Source: Cristatella mucedo (lineage: Eukaryota; Bryozoa; Phylactolaemata; Cristatellidae). From it: 64,000 bases of DNA. Location: positions 2,696,001 through 2,760,000 of the forward strand of contig WPIO01000025.1 of assembly GCA_009760855.2 (NCBI GenBank), written 5' to 3'. The notes under the pieces are model-generated. The model worked only from the letters and a program-made list of their open reading frames with translations, did not search any database and was not told the DNA's origin. The stretch's first letter is position 1, and every line of letters starts with the position of its first letter. The position numbers were made by a program, and so were the translations under genes. Positions 12,573 through 21,984 of the stretch are shown here, piece by piece.

Positions 12573-12640
12573 GTGCCTTGAAAGATATTAAGTTCGCTGA
12601 GAGGGCTGTAAAATTTTATTATTATTATCAATATTATTAA
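11745..12640 (+). mobile_element. LINE-A copy 4 with internal deletion and microsatellite in its 3' UTR
   Basis: It begins further 5' than most copies. LELAAAFDAIDHHVHLGRL, corresponding to the RT finger/palm AFDxxDH motif, is at about 11765-11825, followed by TLQWFRFHLGGRL. Near 12048 the frame jumps from LGLHL (just before the FYADD site) directly to the NSLLADLPAYAI segment, so the catalytic palm is deleted. The 3' UTR is split by a (CA)n(TA)n tract (12450-12572). The terminal hairpin (AGTGCCTTGAAAGATATTAA, then GAGAGGGC) and an (ATT)n tail follow at 12573-12640. Confidence 0.82.
12450..12572. repeat. (CA)n(TA)n microsatellite
   Basis: CA units with CG variants at 12456-12505, then pure CA to about 12560, then TA to 12572. 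It sits exactly where other LINE-A copies have GCAAATGTAAAG, just before the 3' hairpin. Confidence 0.95.
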
Positions 12641-13544
12641 AGTTGGGTACACTACTCAGCTGCTATACTGGTTGATCAGCTAAACTACACCACATTAAAG
12701 CGAAAACCCCATCGACAGTGTTGGCCTCCGTGAGATTGCGTATCAGTATCATTCGTACACGCCTCGTCGCCATGATCCTCGTGATGAAGTCTTGGTAAAA
12801 ATTTGCACGAGAATTGATTAATTGTGTATATTAATTATTAATTTTAAACTTTTAATTGTTAATGTTGATTAATTAAACCTGTGATTAATTTAGTTCGAGC
12901 AGCTCTGTAATTGTAGGTCGCATTTCGCAGTAGGTGGGTGTGTCAATTCCCTTGAAGAGCCAATGACCAGAAGGCTTGCGTATACCTGCACACTCGCAAA
13001 TGGTATAAACTAATCACTCATCTCTGCTTGTCATTTCGGCTTATCCCTCCCCCGCAGGTAAAAGACATACCGTGGATATCTAAATAGGTCTAAATGCCAC
13101 TTTGACGCGAAGCACTACTTGTTGGAGTCAGTTACTTCTCTACGCATTGTAGTTCGAGCTGTTTGTTAGCGCATTTACAAAATATAAGTAATATAATGAC
13201 AATAATATATGATAATATAATAAAATAAATAAATAAATATTGGTTCTTTCAGTTAATACTTTAGTTGTTAGCATTCAAAACTGACTACTCATGGCAAACT
13301 AAATAAAGGTATAACTATCGTTTATAGAAATGAAATAACATATTACTTTTTAATTCAAAGCAAAATGAGGTTGCACTTTTTGACCTTAAAAAAAGAAAAC
13401 ATTAAAATAAAGGCTGCTCTTCACAAAAGTTAAGCATGAAAATTGAATTTAGACATGATCACATTGGTTTATTTATGGCTGATAAATATATGCCACTCAA
13501 GAGAAATGCAGCTGCAGAAGCGAAGCCAATATTTTCATCTAGTT
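12641..13544. other. AT-rich stretch without recognised features
   Basis: AT-rich sequence with short TTAATTA and ATAATAT runs (12820-12890, 13185-13245). I see no frame of note and no repeat match. Confidence 0.35.
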
Positions 13545-13735
13545 AGGTTGTTACGTGCGCTGTGCTTGCACACTAAGTAAGGCGGTTGCTTTAACGACCT
13601 CGGTCCCGAGGTCGTGGGTTCGATTCCTGCAGCGGGCGATTCTTTATTGCCACTGCAAGCGGTGGTGATAGCCGTAAAGGCTCTTCTGTCGCTATACAAA
13701 AAGAGGCTGTTTAATCAGCAATGGTTTATTTATTT
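13545..13735 (+). mobile_element. SINE-1 copy (tRNA-derived)
   Basis: It has an A-box-like CACTAAGTAAGGCGG near 13571-13585 and a clear B box in GTGGGTTCGATTCCTGC at about 13613-13629. The body ends GTCGCTATACAAAAAGAGG and a TTTATTTATTTTATTTAA tail follows. The body and tail match the minus-strand copy at 47637-47830 closely. Such elements are transcribed by RNA polymerase III and mobilised by a LINE. Confidence 0.85.
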
Positions 13736-13824
13736 TATTTAAGAACACACGATTTCCATGTAGTTGGCAAGTAAAGATCTGAAAGTCAAGAAAACTCGAA
13801 AGCAAAACCACAGTGCTTATTCGA

Positions 13825-13940
13825 CTGTGCTCGGCGGTTGCTCTTCGAGCGGAAATAGGACATCATCGCCGGTGACTGTGACTTGTGATACTGTCTGGAG
13901 ACCCAGGAATAGAGGGCAACCCAGTTCGCTGACCTCCCCC
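13825..13940 (+). repeat. dispersed repeat R3, copy 1
   Basis: The segment with CTCGGCGGTTGCTCTTCGAG, followed by GGAATAGAGGGCAACCCAG, is similar to 42590-42705 (CTCGGCGGTTGCTCATTGAG, then GGAATAGGGGGCGGCCCAG). Both end next to G-rich runs. The family is not recognised and may be another SINE or DNA-element fragment. Confidence 0.6.
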
Positions 13941-14193
13941 CTCTTTAGCGGGGGGGGGAGAGGGGCTGCAAATGCCTCCCCCTTATGTGTGAATGCAGAT
14001 TGGGATTTGAGAGCTTACAGTGCCGTTCTTTCTTTTAGGTAGTACCCATCACGAGGTCCCGAGTAACCGTGCCTAAGCTGCACATCCAGGTCGCATATTC
14101 CAGACACGTCACTGTTTCTGAACTTGTATAGATTCAAAAAGATTGCGATTTTTGACAGGACTAAAGATTTCATAAAAAAATAACACCAATGAT

Positions 14194-14273
14194 TGTCTAT
14201 TTTCCTGGTGCCATTTTCTTACACACGATAGGATGTCTATTTTCCTGGTGCCATTTTCTTACACACGATAGGA
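14194..14273. repeat. perfect 2 x 40 bp tandem duplication
   Basis: The 40-base unit beginning TGTCTATTTTCCTGG and ending ACACACGATAGGA is present at 14194-14233 and again at 14234-14273 with no mismatch. Absence of divergence implies a recent duplication, or an assembly artefact. Confidence 0.95.
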
Positions 14274-14599
14274 GGCCGTCTTTTTCGCTCGAGTTCATCA
14301 GCGGGGAAGAATGCACTATTTTTTAGAACACGCGGACATAATACTGTGTAAATTGTATTTGATTATTTTTGTATTATTCAGCAACATAAGCCACGTCAAC
14401 TTTCTGGCAAGGAAATGTGGTCTTGTCAAGCCTTCTGACTGCTTTAAAAGTGCGAACTCCTTATGTTAGTTTCCATCCAAGACTTTGTACGTAAAGATAT
14501 TCAGTGACGGTTAAGAGTTTAATTTAAAATCCTACTACCACCCTAATTAGCACGCTATTCCATCCCTCTGCTACTGCGTAACTCATCGTGTGTGGAAGA

Positions 14600-15400
14600 A
14601 AAGCCAATTCCACTGCAGTGGAGATTGCTATATAATATTCTAATAATATTCTATAGCGAACTCAAAGCCTGCGTGCATTTCAGTGCTCTTGCCGCAGCAA
14701 TATCTCACTTAGCATAGAGAAAGTGAGAAGCATAGCTGACAGTCAACGAAGTGAGTAGCATGGAAGTAGTAGCTCAGGATGACTGGAAAGTTTGAGCTGG
14801 TTTAAAAAGCAGGGAGTACAATTTTGTCGCTAAAACTTGGCGCGCTCACCAGCAAAGGACCTGCGTAGCAAAGGATTCTGTCGCTAACTGACTGTCTGGT
14901 GGCGAAATAATAGAGCACCTTATTTATTGTCTATGATCGGCTCCAGGGGACGAGCAAACAACTATGCAGCGCTGTCGCTAGGTACGAAGAAGCCAAGGCA
15001 TGACGGCCTATTGATCAAAGTAAGTACTTTCTCTGCACCCGTCGATAAATCGGAAGCTATCGCAGCTCCTTCAGAGTAGGATATGGCGGAACCTTGAACA
15101 GCAAGACTTTGATGATCATCTTTGCAGCCGTATTAATCACCAGCTGCAGCGGCCTAATGCTTTTTTGTTGTGGGCCAGCCAAACGGAATTGCAGTTGCCG
15201 AGTCTAGGCAGAACTAGAAAGCCAGTCACCCTGGTAGGCAGCCACTTATCTTGGACAGGGATCGAACACTACGATTAGCTGCGGAATTACTATTCTGAAC
15301 GAAACGTTTAAAAGTCAAGCAGTCCTTCAAGAAGATGCCATCATTAGGAGCACAAGATTTCGGTCGCATTTCAGCATCGCCAATAAGAAGACCACTACCG
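14600..15400 (-). mobile_element. LINE-B copy 2, heavily decayed
   Basis: Nucleotide blocks match other LINE-B copies in order: AGAGAAAGTGAGAAGCATAG (14716), GTGAGTAGCATGGAAGTAG (14751), the TATTTATTGTC block (14922), GCTAGGTACGAAG (14978), TTTGCAGCCGTATTAATCA (15121) and a GGCCAGCCAAACGGAATTGC block (15173). The order fits a minus-strand element running from about 15400 to 14600. No frame survives. Confidence 0.7.
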
Positions 15401-15430
15401 CTTATTTGAGCCGTATATATGTAATTATAT

Positions 15431-15572
15431 ATAATTCATTTGTATAGCGCCTAAAGAGAACTAATTATACATTCAGGCGCTTTGCATATACTACGGGGCT
15501 CTAGCCCACGACCTCGGGCAGACCTTGATTGAGGCGTGCACCTTAACCACTGAGTCAAACCAGCATGCTGTA
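15431..15572 (-). mobile_element. SINE-2 copy 1 (tRNA head, LINE-like tail)
   Basis: Read on the minus strand, a tRNA-like head (GACTCAGTGGTTAAGGTGC as A box, then a CGTGGGCTAGAGCCCC B-box region) is followed by a tail with AAAGCGCCTGAATG, TAGTTCTCTTTAGGCGCT and an AT-rich end. The tail resembles the LINE-A 3' hairpin. TA-rich sequence abuts the 3' end at 15412-15432. Confidence 0.82.
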
Positions 15573-15772
15573 TGCTTGCGGTGTCCATTTTTCTGTATGT
15601 AGAGAGCCTGTATAATTCAGTTCCGCTTTACAGGGTATAGTACAGCCCCCAAAAATCGAATCTACATGTGTAATACAAAAGTTTCAGATAACTTATACTC
15701 CTGAGCTATTGGATACAGTCACGTTTGGGGTGGTTGGCTGAGCCTGTGACCCGCGCCTAGCTCTCCACGCAG

Positions 15773-16148
15773 TGTGCGATCTGCGAGGTTCGCTGTGCTA
15801 TACTCGCTGGTGCTGTTCATTATTGGCCCGAAGAAGGACCCTATCTGGAATGGCTTTCAAAACGACTATATCGAGATTAGGAAGGCCATCGCCTTCAACG
15901 GCAAGCATCCCGAGTGCTAAGCATGAGCACCACCTGCACCGACAAGTTAACCAAGTGACTGTCAAACCTCGGCAGCGGGCCGCAACGTCAACAGCCCGGT
16001 CGACAATGAGGACGAGCCAGACGCAAAGGACACATCCGAGTTCAGCAGCATCATGTTCAGCATGGACCTGCATATCGACGACAACGACCTGTTCTTGGAG
16101 GAGTCGGACGTTCCGGTGCTCCAATCGCGCCACGACGTGCAGTTTTAA
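15773..16148 (+). CDS. probable last exon(s) of a membrane protein gene, or its pseudogene
   Basis: After a possible splice acceptor (CTCTCCACGCAG, ending 15772) one frame reads VRSARFAVLYSLVLFIIGPK, then KDPIWNGFQNDYIEIRKAIA, to HPEC, stop at 15918. The same frame resumes after two further stops and runs CQTSAAGRNVNSPVDNEDEP, then an acidic tail (MDLHIDDNDLFLEESDVPVL) ending QSRHDVQF, stop at 16146-16148. A hydrophobic segment followed by a polar acidic tail suggests the end of a transmembrane protein. All three stops lie within 15914-15955, a 42-base stretch that starts GT and ends AG; treated as a tiny intron it keeps the frame. Alternatively this is a pseudogene. I do not recognise the family. 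The 184-codon frame starting at 15772 is a shadow. Confidence 0.5.
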
Positions 16149-16250
16149 TAAACGAACGACACAAATCGAGGAAAGTGTCCTCCAGTGGCGCTCGGGATGG
16201 TTTTTCAAAGATTTTTATGATCGTATTTTACAATGTGTGTTATGCCTGTA

Positions 16251-16861
16251 CAGTCGTCCTTCGCCGCTTCACGCTTCAACTTTCGAGGCTTCACTCTACA
16301 GCAATTTTTTTTATATACGTATGTAGTCATTAAAAGGTTGATCGATATAGTAAAACTACTGTACATGTGGAACGCGGACGAAGACGACGATGCACCTTTT
16401 GAAGATAGTGTACCACTTGAAGACTGTCCTACTAAAGTCGGGCCTTCAGAGGAGCCGTAACCTTGCTCTTCTTTGTTGTGCTGAACATCTCTTCATCTTA
16501 CTCGCTTCATCACCAAACATTTTTTTTTATTGCTTGGTGTTGGTGCATAATAATTGTGTGAGTGCAATTAAATGTAATATTATAATTATACGATGTTTGT
16601 AACCTCAAATGTGTCTTATTTTCTCTTATTGTGTCTAATATATTTGGTAAAATTAGTGTAATGGTAACTATTGGATTGTTTGTTTTTTCATTGCGAGAGG
16701 GCTCTACTTATGTTAAAAACCATATTTAGAGTCATCAACACGTCTTTTATGCTCAAACTACGAAAATATTCAATTAATAAATAAAGAATCCTACTTCGCG
16801 GAAATTCACCGATCGCAGCAGAGTCTGGAACCAATTAAACGCGACAAACGAGGGACGACTG
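16251..16861 (+). mobile_element. pogo/Tigger-like DNA transposon copy 2, internally deleted
   Basis: The left end CAGTCGTCCTTCGCCGC follows TA at 16249-16250. The right end closes with AAACGAGGGACGACTG at 16861 and is followed by TT rather than TA. The outer 13 bases (CAGTCGTCC-YTCG) are inverted. Between them are TIR-adjacent blocks shared with copy 1 and a short frame at 16362-16460 (WNADEDDDAPFEDSVPLEDC), which could be the C-terminus of the lost transposase. At about 610 bases it is non-autonomous. Family assignment rests on TIR style, TA target and element layout. Confidence 0.72.
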
Positions 16862-16884
16862 TTTTAAAATAAATGATAGGATCA

Positions 16885-17811
16885 TACAAATTATTCTATG
16901 CTTCTATACGGATGACAGTCAGTTGTACCTTTGCTTTGATCTCTCCCAGCACTCCAGCACGTCAAATTCTCTCAACTCCCTTGCTGCATGTATCGATAAA
17001 ATTCGCACATGGATGGCAGCAAACTTCTTTAATTGAATGATCAAACTAACTTGCTATTTATTGGCAAACCAAGTGGGATTCTGAAATTGGAAAAGCTAAC
17101 GCTCAAAATCGGCTCTGCCAGCACATCTCTTGTTGCATCCGCACGGAATCTAGGTGTCATGTTCCAAAGTTACCTTTCTTTAGACGACTAAATGAGCTCC
17201 ACAATCAAGTCTGCCTACTTTCATCTACGAAACATTGCTAAAATTCGGACTTTTTTAGACTGGGATACTGCATCTAAATTGGTCCGCGCATTTGTGACAT
17301 CCCGTCTTGACTTCTGTAACTCACTGCTTGCTGGTCTACTAGACTGGGCAATCAGGCGCTTACATCTGGTACAAAATTCTGCAGCTAGGCTTGTCTATCG
17401 CGAGCTTCGCAGTTTTCACATCGCACTGCTTCTCGCTGACCTGCACTGGCTACCAGTCTAGAAACACATTGACTTCAAGGTTTCGTCACTCAGTTTCAGG
17501 TCCCTTCATTATTTGGCTCCAGCTTACTTATAAGACCTACTCCTCCACCAGTCTAAGCATCGCAGCACCCGCTTTCCGGAATCAAACTTTTTACCTATGC
17601 ATCGTACAAACCTCAAATTCTTTGGAGGCCGTGTATTTAATTCGTATTGTCCCAAAGCCTGGAAATCACTTCCGAATTGCGTCACGACATCTCTTGATTT
17701 GACCACATTTAAAAAGAAACTAAAAACGCACCTATTTATCACGGCATTTTTGAGTTCCCATGATCTGTCTTTTATGTGCTTATGTGTGCTGACCCTGTGC
17801 ATGTCACCCAT
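16885..17811 (+). mobile_element. LINE-A copy 5, 5' part (split by copy 6)
   Basis: Starts just at the catalytic segment (CFYTDDSQLYLCFDLSQ; the Y-x-D-D core is present as YTDD). It continues through [34 protein letters not shown] and NLKFFGGRVFNSYCPKAWKS to the early 3' UTR. There are several stops and frameshifts. The 3' UTR breaks at 17811, where copy 6 is inserted, and resumes at 18544. Confidence 0.88.
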
Positions 17812-18543
17812 CCAAGTTGGTCCATGCATTCGTGACATCCCGTCTCGACTTCTGCAACTCACTGCTTACTGGCCTACCGGCATGTGCGATCAGGCGATTG
17901 CAGCTGGTGCAAAACTCTGCAGCTAGGCTTGTCTGTCGTGAGCGTCGCAGTTGCCACATTACTCCACTTCTCGCCGACCTGCACTGGCTACCAGTCAAGC
18001 AACGGATTGTCTTCAAGGTTTTGTCGTTCACTTTTAGGTCCCTTCATTCTATGGCTCCAGCCTGTCTGTCAGATATACTACCTCATCAGGCCAAGCATCG
18101 TACGACCCACTTTTCGGAATCCAACAGTCTAGAAATAACTCATACAAACCTTAAATCCTTTGGAGACCGTGCATTTAGTTCATATGCTCCCAAAGCGTGG
18201 AACTCCCTCCCGACCTACGTCAGAACATCCCCTGACCTGACCACATTTAAAGGGAACCTAAAAACACACCTATTTAGAACAGCATTTAGTGGGTCCCTGT
18301 GATTCGTCCTTGATGTGCTTATGAGTGCTGACAGTGTGCATGCTGCCACTAACCACATTTGCATGCTGACCCTGTGCATGTCACCCCTAACCATATTATT
18401 CATTTCGTTTGTTTTTCAAGCATGATTTTACTTACCATTCAATTGCATTTCACTTTACAGCAAATGTAAAGCGCCTAGAGAGAGATTAAGTTCTCTGAGG
18501 GCGCTTTATCAAGTGAATTATTATTATTATTATTATTAGTATT
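17812..18543 (+). mobile_element. LINE-A copy 6, nested insertion with intact C-terminal frame
   Basis: A 732-base 5'-truncated copy flanked by ACCCAT at 17806-17811 and 18544-18549. The frame 17817-18302 encodes the complete RT C-terminus of the family ([20 protein letters not shown], then [37 protein letters not shown], ending [14 protein letters not shown]). It is followed by the 3' UTR, the hairpin (AAAGCGCCTAGAGAGAGATT, then GAGGGCGCTTT) at about 18470-18512 and an (ATT)n tail. Its similarity to copies 8 and 12 indicates recent mobility. Confidence 0.95.
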
Positions 18544-18695
18544 ACCCATAACCTTGTTATTCTTGCTGTTTATCAATCATGCTAACACTAACCATTCGAT
18601 CATACTTCGTTTGCAGCAAATGTACAGAGCCTAGAAAAAAATTGAGTTCCCTGAGTTTTCTGCTTCATCAAATGTATTATTATTATTATTATTGT
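18544..18695 (+). mobile_element. LINE-A copy 5, 3' end
   Basis: Continues the 3' UTR interrupted at 17811 (ACCCATAACCTTGTTATTC), then a weakened hairpin (CAGAGCCTAGAAAAAAATTG) and a second (ATT)n tail at 18675-18693. Removal of copy 6 and one ACCCAT joins both halves into the usual family sequence. Confidence 0.9.
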
Positions 18696-18702
18696 TATAC
18701 AG

Positions 18703-19091
18703 GGCAATGGCGGTATCCCATGCATAGGAGTTTGCTTTGGTCATTGCTCAGTTTAAGAATATTAATTGACATCGTGGGTCAAATGTTTACAAGAGTGCCA
18801 TTCAGCTCATTCATCGCTGCAGCAGTTTCAGATGCTATTAAAGACGCGTATCTTCAACATAAAGGTGATGTGCCCTGCCATGAGCCGGCAGCACTTTTGC
18901 GAGAGGTTTCTTGTGAAATAGAACAGCAAGGTATCAATAAAATTACTAGTGCTGGCCTCAACAATAACTGGTCTGCTCTTAAGCACTCGATTAACAGACG
19001 ACAAGGACTAAAGAATGCATCAAAAGTAAAAATCCAAGCCCGCCAGAGCCATATCCGTCAGGCGTATCGCTGTTCTAAGTCATTTAAGTAG
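18703..19091 (+). CDS. unrecognised coding stretch, probable terminal exon
   Basis: A frame open through the preceding LINE tail (from 18579) becomes protein-like after a possible acceptor (TTATTATTGTTATACAG, ending 18702). It reads QWRYPMHRSLLWSLLSLRIL, then FSSFIAAAVSDAIKDAYLQH, EPAALLREVSCEIEQQGINK, SALKHSINRRQGLKNASKVK and ends AYRCSKSFK, stop 19089-19091. The last 90 residues are charged, helix-prone and basic at the end. They resemble neither the LINE proteins here nor any family I recognise. The (ATT)n tail of LINE-A copy 5 would supply the pyrimidine tract of the intron. It could be the end of a host gene or of another transposon protein. The part before 18703 is LINE sequence and should not be counted. 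Confidence 0.42.
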
Positions 19092-19149
19092 CACATACTA
19101 GAAATTGTTTGGAAGCATTTCAATTGGTTAGTGATAACATATAAAGTGC

Positions 19150-19640
19150 AAACAGACACAAATAGGACGACTCACCTTCACCCAGCCAATGCTATGAGAT
19201 AAAGATGTAGCTTCTGCTTAAAATGCGGCCGGTCAGGGAATTAGCACGATATTAGTCGGGAGTACGTACTAGGCTACGGGAGCGTGCGAGCTAAATGAGC
19301 CATTTCCAAAGAATTTGTTGTTGGTTATAGGCACACCGAATCGACTTGAGTCATAAGAGCGGATGTTACGACGTCTAGCCTAACAGGGAAGTAGATATTA
19401 TCGATTGAGAACAAGAACTAAGGAATCTATAAGCTAGTAACCAAACCTTGAAGTCGATTAGCTGCGTGGTAAGAATTGATAGGGAGCATAACAGGGATTG
19501 AATAAATCAACGGCCTATGAGAAGTGTGAGGTGGAAAAAGTTAATTCATGACAAATAAGTCTAGCTACAGAGTTTTTCATCAACTGCAAACACTTTATTA
19601 TGGTTTTATGCACTGCTCTTGTCCTATTTTGAGATCGTTC
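19150..19640 (-). mobile_element. LINE-A copy 7, very old
   Basis: Blocks of the minus-strand family sequence survive in order: AAATGAGCCATTTCCAAAG (19292; elsewhere AAATGCACGGTCTCCAAAG), AACCTTGAAGTCGATTAGCTG (19443), and GACAAATAAGTCTAGCTACAGAG (19550; elsewhere GACAAGCCTAGCTGCAGAG). No frame remains. Confidence 0.7.
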
Positions 19641-19644
19641 CATG

Positions 19645-21070
19645 TATTAACTGAGATAGAGTTGAAGCTAGCGTTGGTCGTCTGTCTCTGGACAGTGAAT
19701 GTTTCCCACCTGAAGGTCCGACGGGTCTGGAAACGCATTGAAGTCCAACTCGTTGCAACGGCAGCTGTTGGAGAGAAGACGCTGAAAAGATAGCCACAAC
19801 TACCGCTGTACAGGAAGTTTCAAAATTTTAGGCAGACATTAATATTTTAGAGCCTACCGAGGTGATAAAGCTGAACATTGACGCTAACTATAATAGTTTT
19901 ATTAGGTTACCTGTATTGAACGGCCTTTATTTATGAGTTCATAGGCTCCGTTGTTCCTTCTTTGCTATTCGTAGCTCGCATCTCTCGCTTAAGACGGTCC
20001 ATTACCCTTTGATTTGGGCTGCTACCTTTAATGTCCGCTTGTAACCGAGTCTCTAAATTATGGCGTTTGATGTCTTTTAATGGCCTGCCCTCTGCTGCGT
20101 ATTTATCGCTTGATCCTTTGATGATGGTAAAGTGTCTAAAAACCGGAGTTGAGGGATCGATAACCCGACGCGTGGAGTGCGGTCCTATTTGTGCTCGACG
20201 CTGGCACTGTTAATGGCAAATACCCAGTATATCGTCGTGCTTTTTCCTCACGGACGTGCACATATTGCCAGTGCATTGTGGCAAGCGTAATTTTTCTTCA
20301 AGTGCCCAAACGGTGTTCGTGGCTCGCGAATTAAAGCCACTAGGAACCAGCTAGCTGGTAATCTATGGTTAGGCGGCATTAAAGCTGGAGGCCTGCGAAA
20401 TTCTTTCGACGTGAAGTGCGTGATTAAATCTTTGGCAGGTGTTAATCAGGAGAATGCATACTAACTTCAGCACAATGCCATCAAAGATTTTTTCTGCACG
20501 GTATAAATTATTTTCGTACCTTAAAGGTCAAATGCATCCAACCAGCATTCGCCGGTCGGGTCAAGTCACTTGTGCGACGTCACGTGTCATCGGTCGTAAT
20601 TGCCCTTGCTCGGCGCGCTTAGCAGTCTGCCCGAATTTCCTATGCCTTCGTCTCTACTGCTTTCTCCTGCTACCCAATAATAGCGTTTGAAGTTAAACCA
20701 CGCTAAACATGTTCACTAAATATTCGCACGCACCTTATTTGAGATACTCCCTAAACCAAGGCGGCAAGAAATTGTGAATATCGTCCGACTGTACGTAGCT
20801 AATCCCACCAGCGAACTGGCTGCCTAGAAGAAAGGTCACTTATCCTATCATGGCTGCAACCACAGGCTATCGCCTCACTACTGTACCCCTATAATTAAGT
20901 GTCAGCAAATGATGCATCTGTTCCAGTCAGCTTTCCTTTGGTCCAGTGGGCTTGTCTTTAGCGGCGCACTTTGCGTGGGCACCAGTGCATAAATAACCCA
21001 GTGCATTTAATTAGCCTGAAGTCTTACTAAAAGGTGGACGTGAGTGTCTTCATTTTTTATTTATAATGCA
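19645..21070. other. 1.4 kb with no recognised feature
   Basis: Short frames only. No repeat match, RNA gene or domain is recognised. Confidence 0.3.
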
Positions 21071-21074
21071 GGTA

Positions 21075-21225
21075 TAAACATGATGCGTGCTTTCGCCTTC
21101 TTGCTGCCCATGCATGCCGCTAACTCTTGATTGTCGTTTCTCTTACAGCAAGTTTTACAGCGCCCAAATAGAGATTCCGTTCTCTTAGGCGCTACTCAAA
21201 AGGACAAATTAATAATATTATTAGT
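21075..21225 (+). mobile_element. LINE-A-related 3' end (subfamily with SINE-2-like hairpin)
   Basis: 3' UTR-like text (GATGCGTGC, GCATGCCGCTAAC, TTACAGCAAG) runs into a hairpin reading CAGCGCCCAAATAGAGATTC, then CGTTCTCTTAGGCGCTA, and an AT-rich tail. The AATAGAGATT...GTTCTCTTAGGCGCT version is closer to the SINE-2 tail at 21995-22035 than to the main LINE-A hairpin. Only the last 150 bases are present. Confidence 0.72.
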
Positions 21226-21285
21226 GATTGTAGTATTCTTATTTCCATAAGATTAACTCCACTGGCAATACAAGTTTTTAAAAAT

Positions 21286-21486
21286 TTGTACGAATGCCAC
21301 AGAAGAGCGGGCAGAAAATTCCACAATATGTACTACGAAAAGATAGAAGATATACGAAGCCTGAGCAAGGTAGGGTATGACGGAATGCTCTATTTATGGA
21401 GTCACGAACTGCGGATCATTTACTCAACATACGCATATATATTAATGCGCATTTTATTCACGGGAACCGAAGTAAGCTACTTATAG
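21286..21486 (+). CDS. doubtful short ORF, unrecognised
   Basis: A 66-codon frame (MYECHRRAGRKFHNMYYEKI, then IRSLSKVGYDGMLYLWSHEL, ending TGTEVSYL) with ordinary amino-acid composition. The same frame extends upstream of the Met. No domain, splice support or homologous copy in the window. It could be a decayed exon or chance. From 21490 to 21984 nothing else is seen. Confidence 0.15.
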   Translation: MYECHRRAGRKFHNMYYEKIEDIRSLSKVGYDGMLYLWSHELRIIYSTYAYILMRILFTGTEVSYL

Positions 21487-21984
21487 TGCTGATGCCTTAG
21501 ATTTACAGAATGTCAGAGAACTTTGTCTTAGAAAATAAACATGTTGTACTCTAAATCACCGCCTCGTCCAAGGCGAGCCCTCTACTAATCCTAGACTAAA
21601 AGTACTAGGTAAGTTGCGGCATGTGAGTCCTTCTTGAGGCTTGGGTTTGTGGTGCTGTAGATGGTTTTTTCTAGCCCAGGCTTCGGATTTGTGCGTCCAG
21701 CTAGCCTAGGCTTCGGCTTTATGTTTCCAGTGCATGTAAAATGCGTAGCCGCGAGGAATGAATTAATGGGTCTGCAGCAGCATCAGGTACTTTCATCTAT
21801 ATTATGCTACCGTTCATCTTATTTTAAAAAGAACAATCTAAAGAATCAATCTCTTCATTTTAAAATGTGCGTAAGTACGCTGTCCCCCTTAACGAAAGGC
21901 GCTGCTGCTGATTCGTTTGCCGACCGCCGCAGACCAATCGGAAGAGAGTCCGCGTAGTTTGTGTAAATAAATATAATATAAAAC

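Noticed and set aside
12056-12640. 194-codon ORF with a His-Thr repeat
   Set aside because: Joins a decayed LINE-A C-terminus to a translated CA microsatellite.
15772-16326. 184-codon ORF starting MCDLRG
   Set aside because: Basic, Ser/Thr/Arg-rich shadow of the better frame at 15773-16148; it also runs into the pogo-like element.
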